DNA from: Clostridia bacterium
GTDB taxonomy: Bacteria; Bacillota; Peptococcia; DRI-13; SM3-B62
Direction: 5' to 3'
DNA length: 64,000 nt
NCBI GenBank assembly: GCA_018432615.1
Contig: JAHDSQ010000001.1
Coordinates: forward strand, 62,001 to 126,000
In this document: one piece after another, positions 15,901-24,900 of the stretch
How the letters are laid out: each line of letters starts with the position of its first letter
How positions within the stretch are numbered: the first letter of the stretch is position 1
Made by a program: the position numbers and the translations under genes
The notes under the pieces: model-generated
Databases searched by the model: none
The model's input: only the letters and a program-made list of their open reading frames with translations
What the model was told of the DNA's origin: nothing

Positions 15901-18900
15901 CGCAAAGGACTGGGGGCACGCAGGATTGGAACAAAGAGGAAAGAAAAGCTTGAGCTGCCCCAATCGGAAATCGAAGAGAAGGTCTTTAAAATATACCGGG
16001 AGATCCTTGATTGTGATGAAATAGGCAGGGAAGAGGGCTTTTTTGATATCGGCGGGAACTCTCTTGCGGCGGTAATTGCAGCAGAGCGGATCAACAAGGA
16101 GTTTGGCGTCGAGATACCGGTGACCGTCCTTTTTAAATACCCTAATATCAGCGGTTTGAGCGCTTACTTGGCAACAATCAAAGGGGAAGACGTCCCAGTG
16201 AGTGAAGAAACCGAAGAGGTCAAGGAAACCGAAGAAACGAAGGCGCTGGGGGCGGATACGGTCAAGATAAAAGAGCTTTCTCAGGATGGTGAATACCCGC
16301 CCTATTATAACGATAGTCTGGCCGTCATTGGGATCTCCTGCTGTTTTCCCGGAGCGGAAAGCCATGGGGAGTTCTGGGAAAACTTGAAAGAAGGAAAAGA
16401 AAGCGTTCGGCGTTTCTCCCGGGAGGAATTGAGGGGACTAAGGCTGCCTCCTGAAATCCTGGAGGATCCCCAGTATGTTGCGGTGCAGTCGACAATTGAG
16501 GGCAAAGAATTATTTGACCCCGGGTTTTTCAACATTTCTCCCCGGGACGCAGAGGTCATGGATCCTCAATTAAGACTCCTCTTGCTTAATTCCTGGCAGG
16601 CCATAGAGGATGCCGGGTATACTCCCCGCAGTATTCCGGAAACAGCTGTATTCATGGCGGCGAGCAGCAATCCATATCGGGTGATGCACTCAGGTGAGGC
16701 AGGAGAAAATGCCAGGGTCTTAAAGAAACCGGAAGAGTACGTTTCCTGGGTTATGGCCCAAGGAGGCACCATTCCCACCATGATATCTCACAAGCTTGGG
16801 TTGAAAGGCCCCAGTTTCTTCATCCATTCAAACTGTTCCTCATCACTGGCAGGGCTGTATGCCGCCTATCACAGCTTAAGTTCCCGGGAGGCAAAGTATG
16901 CCTTGGTGGGTGCGGCTACGGTGTATACCACGACAAACGCCGGATACATTTATCGTCCGGGTATGAATTTCTCAGCCGGTGGACGGGTGAGGACATTTGA
17001 CGCCGGGGCAGACGGGATGGTGGCAGGGGAAGGAGTTGCGGTCATTCTGCTCAAAAACGCCCTGGAGGCAATCAGAGACGGCGATCACATTTATGCGCTT
17101 GTACGTGGTATCGGTGTTAATAATGACGGGGCGGACAAGGTCGGGTTTTATGCCCCCGGCATCATTGGACAGACAGAGGTTATTGTCAAAGCCCTGGAGA
17201 AAACCGGAATCGATCCCACGACGGTTAGTTATGTGGAGGCTCACGGGACCGGGACGGAGTTAGGTGATCCTATTGAATTTACTGCCCTTTCTGACGCCTA
17301 TCGCCGTTATACGGAGAAAAAGCAGTTCTGTGGGATCGGTTCAGTAAAAACAAACATCGGTCATCTCGATACGGCAGCCGGTCTGGCCGGTTGTATCAAG
17401 GTGGCTTTAAGTCTGTATCACAAGGAAATTCCTCCGACCATCAACTATGAAAAGCCGAATCCTAAGCTGAGCTTGGAACAATCCCCCTTTTATGTGGCTG
17501 CGGAATCGCATCCCTATCCGGATGGCGTTGAGCCGATCCGGGCAGCCCTGAGTTCCCTGGGGATGGGGGGGACAAACGCCCACGCTATTTTTGAAGGGTA
17601 CGTTCCTGCCGAAAGGGCGGCAGGCGGTATGCGAACAGGTGAAGGGGAGGACAGGAAATACCTCGTACCCTTGTCGGCTAAAACAGGGGAACAGCTTATT
17701 GCCTATGCCAAAAAGATGTTGGCTTACCTGCAAAACAAAGGAGAAAAAGACCTGCCGGCCTTAGCCTATACCCTGCAAGTGGGACGGGAGGCTATGGAAA
17801 ACAGGGCTCTCTTTCTTGTTACGACAGCTCAGGAGTTGGAGGAAAAGCTGACGAGATTTGTCAAAGGCGAGGAAAGGATAGAGGGCTGTTTCAAGGGTGA
17901 GGTTAGGAAGGACGATGAGGCCGTCCGGTTGTTTGAAAGGGATCAAGATTGCCGGAAGGTTATTCAAAAATGGCTTGATCAGGGGGAATGGCAGAAGCTG
18001 GCCGAACTGTGGGCCAGAGGCCTGCAGATAGATTGGAGCATGTTGTATTTAGAGGGGAAGCCCTCAAAACTCAGCTTGCCCACTTATCCCTTTAATCTCA
18101 AACCCTATCGTTTACATAATCCGGGACAAGAAAGCGGGGAAGGACGGTCAGTTGGCTATGCGCTGCCCTCTTCCCCTGTTTACTCCCCTGACAATGAAAA
18201 AAGGACAGAGGAGTTTACGCCAAAAGGCGTGATGCTTCTCCCAGCTTGGGAGGTTGTGGATGTACCCCAAGAAAAAGCCTGGCCGGATGGGGCAGAGCGC
18301 ATCATAGTCAGCGGGGGTCTCAAGAAGGACAAAGAAGCCCTCAAACAGCTCTATCCGCAAGCACGCTTTTTAATGGTACAGGGGAATCAGACAACCAAGA
18401 AACTTGAGGAGATGCTCAAGGAAGAACTTAAGGAATCTAAGGGGTTTAACGAAGACGAAAGCAAGACGCACCTTTTTTGGCTTGCTTCATCTTTTTCACC
18501 TGAGTATACAACTGCCGATCTTTCTCCCGCCGAGCAAGAAAAGGAAGCATTGCTGGTCTTTCGTACTATCAAAGCCCTGTTGGAGCTGGGCTATGGGGAG
18601 CGTACCCTTGGCTGGACCTTTATTACTGTGGGTACTCAGCCGATCACTGCTGATGAAAAGGGCAATACGGCCCAGGCGGCCCTTCATGGTCTGGTAGGCT
18701 CCTTGGCCAAAGAATATCCGTATTGGCGGATCCGTCTGGTGGATGTCGAAGAAGACGAAAGGGGCGAAGATGGGCATGAGTGGCCGTGGCAGGAAATTTT
18801 GAGGCTGCCGGCTGATCCCGAAGGGAATGCCTGGGTCTATCGCAGGGGAGAATGGTACCGGCAAAAGCTTTCCCTTGTGGAAGACCTGCCCAAAGACCGT

Positions 18901-21900
18901 CTGCTGTACAAGGAGCAGGGTGTGTATCTGGTAATCGGAGGGGCTGGGGGCCTGGGAGAAATCTGGAGCGAGTATATGATTCGCAATTACCGGGCTAGAT
19001 TGGTCTGGCTAGGTAGAAGACCGCAAGACGGGAAAATTCGGGGTAAGCTGGACAGGTTGGCTGCAATAGGCAGGGCTCCGCTCTATCTAGAAGCGGATGC
19101 AAAAGATGAAGCCTCTTTGAGAGAAGCGTATCTGAAGGTTAAAGAAGAATACGGAAGGGTTAACGGAGTGGTTCACTCCGCGGTGGGCGTACTTGATGAG
19201 AGTCTGGCTAAAATGACGGAACAAGGCTTTCAGGATACCCTGGCGGCGAAGATCGCTATCAGTGTGAGAATGGCTCAAGTCTTGGCACAGGAGCCTCTTG
19301 ATTTCATGCTGTTTTTTTCTTCCTTGGATGCCTTTTCCAAAGACCATGGCAAGAGCGGATATTCTGCCGGCTGTGTTTTTACGGATATTTTTGCCCAGCG
19401 GCTTTCTCTAACAGGAAAATGTGCGGTCAAGGTGATGAACTGGGGGTATTGGGGGGATATCGGCATCGGCGGTGTTGTGCCGGAGGCCTTTAAGAAACGC
19501 CTGGCCCAAGCGGGTATCGGCGGTCTCGAACCCTCCGAAGGAATGGAGGCCTTGGCAAGACTGCTGGCGTCACCTATCAGGCAAGCCGCCTTTTTAAAAG
19601 TAACCAAACCTTTGAAGCTTTCCGGGATGGTCTCTGCCGAGACGGTGCGATTTAATCCCCCGGTTGAGTCCATAGAACTTCAAGACTTGGAGATGCGTCT
19701 CAGGGGTAGTGTGCCGGTGCCGGGAGGCGGAAGTATCGGCTCACGGGATGATATACAGAAAACCCTGGCCAGCTGTGCGGCACAACTGCTTGCGGTACAG
19801 GTCGAGGAAATCGACGGTGAGGCCGAGGGCGAGGATTACGGCTTTGATCCCGCCAAATGGAGCGAATTTGCCGGGAAGTTGAATGAACTTTACGGTCTCG
19901 AGCTGACATCAGCCGTCTTTGCCGAGCACAGGTCCTTGAACTCTTTGGCCGAGTATTTGGCAGAGACATACGGCACTAGTCGGTCGGAAATCGTGGTGCA
20001 AAGACAGGAGATGGAGTTATTGCTCTGTCGCCTGCTTTGGGTGCGCCTGCAAGAAGCAGGTTTTGCCTGGGATGGGAAATCCGGAGCCATCGACAAGCTA
20101 AACCCTCCCTATAATAAGTGGATTTCAGAAACTCAGCGGATACTGGCCGGCTATGGCTATCTAACACATAACGAGGAATCGGTTTATGTAGCTGCCGCTG
20201 CAGAAGTGGATTCTCGGGAAGCCTGGCAAGAATGGGAAGAAAAGAAGGAAGCCTGGCTGCAGGTAGAGGGCATGGAAGCGGCGATAAAAACAGTAGAGGC
20301 TACTCTTTTGGCATTGCCGGATATCCTCAGGGGGAAGGTACAGGCTACCGGGATATTATTCCCCGATTCTTCCCCGAAGCTGCTGGAAGGTATCTACAAG
20401 GGGAATCCTGTCACCGAGTACTTTAACAAGATGGTGGCGGAGGCCGTAGGCCTGTATTTTGCAGAGAGGCTGAGACGTGACCCGGAGGCAAAGATCAACA
20501 TTCTGGAAGTGGGCGCGGGCACCGGCGGAACCAGTGCCGCAGTTTTGGCAAAACTCAATGAATATAAAGGCAGCGTGGGCGAATACTGTTATACCGATAT
20601 TTCCAAAGCCTTTTTGCTGCATGCCGCCGAAACTTACGGTCCCCAAAACCCGTATTTGTCGTACAAAATATTTAATGTGGAGGAAGAACCCGGCAGACAG
20701 GGTATCGGCCTGGGGGAATATGATTTGGTGATAGCGGCCAACGTCCTGCATGCCACAAAAAATGTCCGTCACGTGTTGCAAAACGTGAAGGCCACCTTGA
20801 AAAGAAACGGCCTGCTGGTATTAAATGAGATCAACGCCGGTAACCTTTTCTCCCATTTAACCTTTGGGCTTTTGGAGGGCTGGTGGCTGTCTGAGGATCA
20901 GGTCTTGCGTTTGCCCGGCAGTCCTGCCTTGTCGGCCGCAAGCTGGGAACACGTCCTGGTGAGCGAAGGCTTTAAGAGACCTGTGTTTCCCGCACAAACT
21001 GCCCATGAACTGGGACAGCAAATCGTTATTACCGCCGGTGATGGGATGATAAAAAGGGAATCGGTTTATGAGACTCCGCATCCGGGGCAGGAAAAGGTTG
21101 TGCAGGGCTCCGAAAGGGCAAGACAGCGGGGAGGGAATCGGCAGGGAGAGACCGCCGACGGGCAGGTTAACCGGGAGCGGGTGAAAGACCTTATCAGGAC
21201 AAGCATAGCCGAGGTCCTGAAGATGGAAGAAGGAGAAATTCGGGAAGATACCGGTTTTGCCGAATACGGCGTCGATTCAATTATTGCGGTGAATCTTGTG
21301 GGCCTACTTAATAAGAGGCTGAACATTGACCTGCCGACAACGGTACTGTTTGACTATCCCAGTGTGGACAAGCTGAGCAGGCATATTGCGGAGAAACACA
21401 GCAGTGAATTACCGCTGCCCTCGTGGGATGTTTCGGCAGAATCATCACTGCCCTCGTGGGATATGTCTGAGGAATTGCAGCAGGGGCATGTTGAACGACA
21501 GAAGGAGCCTATCGCTATTATTGGAATGAGCGGGCGGTACGCGAAATCGCCGACATTGCGGGAATTGTGGAAGCACTTAGCAGAAGGTACGGATTTGGTA
21601 GAGGAAGTGAAGCGTTGGGACCTGGCCCGCTGTTTGGCGGAGTTTTCACCGGAAACGACCAGGTATTGCCGGCACGGCAGCTTTTTAGAAGACATTGACC
21701 GCTTTGACCCGTTTTTCTTTAATATTTCCGGCTTGGAGGCAACATATATGGATCCGCGGCAGCGACTCTTTTTGGAGGAGAGCTGGAAGGCTTTGGAGGA
21801 CGCCGGTTACGCCGGAGACGAGTTGAAGGAACGTTCTTGCGGCATTTATGTAGGCTGTGGGGATGGAGATTACCAGCAGTTAGTGGGAAACAATCCTCCT

Positions 21901-24900
21901 GCCCAGGCCTTGTGGGGTAACGACGGTTCCTTGATACCGGCCCGTATCAGCTATTTCTTGGATATGAAAGGACCGGCCATGACCATAGGCACGGCCTGTT
22001 CCAGTTCGCTGGTGGCAATCCATGTAGCTTGTCAGGGCTTGTGGAGCGGAGAAACGGAGATGGCCCTGGCCGGAGGGATTTACCTCAACTGTACCCCCGG
22101 GATATATCTGCCGGGTAACAAGACGGGGATGCTTTCCGTCAGTGGGCGTTGTTATGCCTTTGATGAACGGGCAGACGGGTTTGTACCCGGGGAAGGGGTC
22201 GGCGTGGTGGTGCTAAAAAGGCTGACCGAAGCCATCGCAGACGGCGATCACATTTATGGTGTCATCCGGGGTTCGGGAATCAATCAGGACGGGGCCAGCA
22301 ACGGGATTACGGCACCCAGTGCCCTATCCCAGGAACAGCTGGAAACCGGTGTTTATGAAGACTTTGGTATCGATCCCGCAGAGATTCAAATGGTTGAAGC
22401 CCACGGGACGGGTACGATACTGGGAGACCCCTTGGAATTTCAGGCCTTAACCCAGGCCTTTAAGAGGTATACCGACAAAAGAGGGTATTGTGCCTTAGGC
22501 TCCATCAAGTCTAATTTGGGCCATACGGTACATGCCGCCGGGGTCACCGGCCTTATCAAGGTGTTGCTGGCCTTGCGGCAGGGGAAAATCCCGCCCACCA
22601 TCAATTATCGCAGTATCAATCCCAATATCCGCCTTGAGGATACCCCCTTTTATATCAACACCACCCTGCGGGATTGGCAGGTTGAGCCAGGAACAAAACG
22701 CCGGGCTGCGGTAAGCTCCTTTGGATTAAACGGTACCAATGCCCATCTGGTTATTGAAGAAGCTCCGGTGTTGACGGAAGGGGCTGTAGAGAAGCCGGGG
22801 TATTTGATCGTCTTATCCGCCCTGACCCCAGGGCAATTAAAGGAACAGGCCAAACAGCTTAGCGCTTACTGTCGGGAGGAAGCCGGAGTGGATTGCGGAA
22901 ATATGGGCTTCACCTTGCTCTGCGGCAGAAAACACCTTACCTGCCGCCTGGCCTGTGTAGTCAAAAGCAGAGAAGAGCTTATAGCAGCTCTGGAAAAGTG
23001 GCTGCAAAACGGCAGCTCATCCCTGATCTATCAAGGGGAGATTCAGGAAAAAAACCGTCGCGAACAACAAGCCCTGAAGCGGTATGGCAATCGCTGTCTT
23101 GATAAGTGCCGGGAGGGGGAAGAAGCGGCTGAATATTTGGAGAACCTGCAGGTGGTTGCCGAACTGTATGTCCAGGGCTACGCCTTAGATTACCCAAGGT
23201 TGTTCCAAAACGACCGGTACCGCAGAATTCCGCTGCCCACATACCCCTTTGCCGGGGAGCGTTACTGGGTGGAAGAAACCGTCCCCCAAAAGCGCGTCGC
23301 TCTTGCGGGAAGAGGTTATGACAGACAAACGCCGGAGTCACAAACACCTAAACTGCAAAAAATGAGACTGCAAAAACCGGAACTTAACAAAAACTGGGAG
23401 CAGATCGACGAACTGCTGGTCAGAATTTTGTGGGGGCAATTGCAAGGCTTGGGGCTTTTGGCGGCCAAGGAGGGTGAGCTGGTCGGAGAGTTGGAGAAAG
23501 CGGGACTGAAAAAGGATTACGGCAGGTGGCTGGCGGAAAGCGCCGCTGTTTTGGCGCGTCACGGCTACCTGAAAGTCCGGGAGGGCAAATACAAGACGGT
23601 CCATACCCCAGGGGTGGATGTCAAGGAGGCTTGGGGGGAGTGGCACGAGAAAAAGATCCTTTGGCTCAAGGCACCTGAACTTGCCGCGCCGCTGGCTTTG
23701 GTTGAACGAGTCCTCCAGGTCCTGCCGAAAATATTGACAGGAGAAACCGCCGCGACGGATGTCATCTTCCCTGATTCATCTTTTGATCTGGTGGAGGATA
23801 TTTACAAAAACAACCCCATCGCCGACTATTTTAACGAAATCATGGCCAAGGCCGTTTGCTTATACGTAGAAGAGTTCATCAAGGGCCGCCCCGGGTCGAA
23901 AATCAGCATTTTAGAAATCGGTGCGGGAACCGGAGGGACAACTGCCGGAGTGCTCCGCAAGTTGAAGCCCTATCGTGGGAGAATACAAGAGTATTGCTAC
24001 ACCGATATTTCCCAGGCTTTTTTGACTCATGCGGCCGGGGAGTACGGACCGGAGAATCCCTTCTTGACCTACAAAATATTCAATGTGGAAAAGCCGCCGA
24101 CAGAACAAGGAATCGCTAAGGGAGGGTACGATTTGGTCATTGCCGCCAACGTCCTGCACGCCACAAGTAATATCAGACAGACACTGCGTAACACCAAAGA
24201 GACCTTAAAAGGAAATGGGGTCTTGCTGCTCAATGAGATGAAAGGCAACAACCTCTTTTATCACCTGACCTTCGGCCTCTTGGCAGGCTGGTGGTTGTAC
24301 GAGGATCAGGAATTAAGGATTCCCGGTTGTCCCGCTTTGTCCGGTGAGACCTGGCAAGAGGTTTTGCTGAGTGAAGGCTTCAAAGGCGTGGTGTTTCCGG
24401 CCAAGGAGGCCCATGATTTGGGTCAACAGATTATAGCCGCGGAAACCGGAGGCGTGGAAGGGTTACAAGTCGAGAGTTTGACACCGGGAGAACTGGAAGA
24501 GAAAGCCAGGGAATATTTCAAGGGACTGATAAGCGGGATGCTGAAAATACCGGCGGAAAGGATTGATGCGAGGACACCCTTGAGGGATTACGGCCTTGAT
24601 TCGATTCTGGTAGGGAAGCTTACCGCCGAGTTGCGGGAAGTCTTCGAGAATGTCACCAGTACCCTCTTCTTTGAATTGCAGACGATAGACGAACTGGTGA
24701 AGCATTTTAAAGAAAAGCAGGAAGAAGCCTTACGCAGGCTGCTGGGGGATGGATCAGGCCAAACCGGAGGGCTAAGTGCTATCCTGAGTGAAACAAAACT
24801 CCTGTCTTTTGCGCCCGACGATAATTTGTCTGAAGTGCCGCAGGTGCAAGTCATGAGGAAAGTAGAGGAAAAGCATCTGTCAAGGGTGGCGTCAGACAGG

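Noticed and set aside
19350-19380. KR1 and KR5 have Cys where the KR catalytic tetrad has Asn (YSAGC, YTAGC)
   Set aside because: YxAGC is, to my knowledge, a frequent form in trans-AT KRs, especially near cMT domains, and Ser and Tyr are kept. Not evidence of inactivity.
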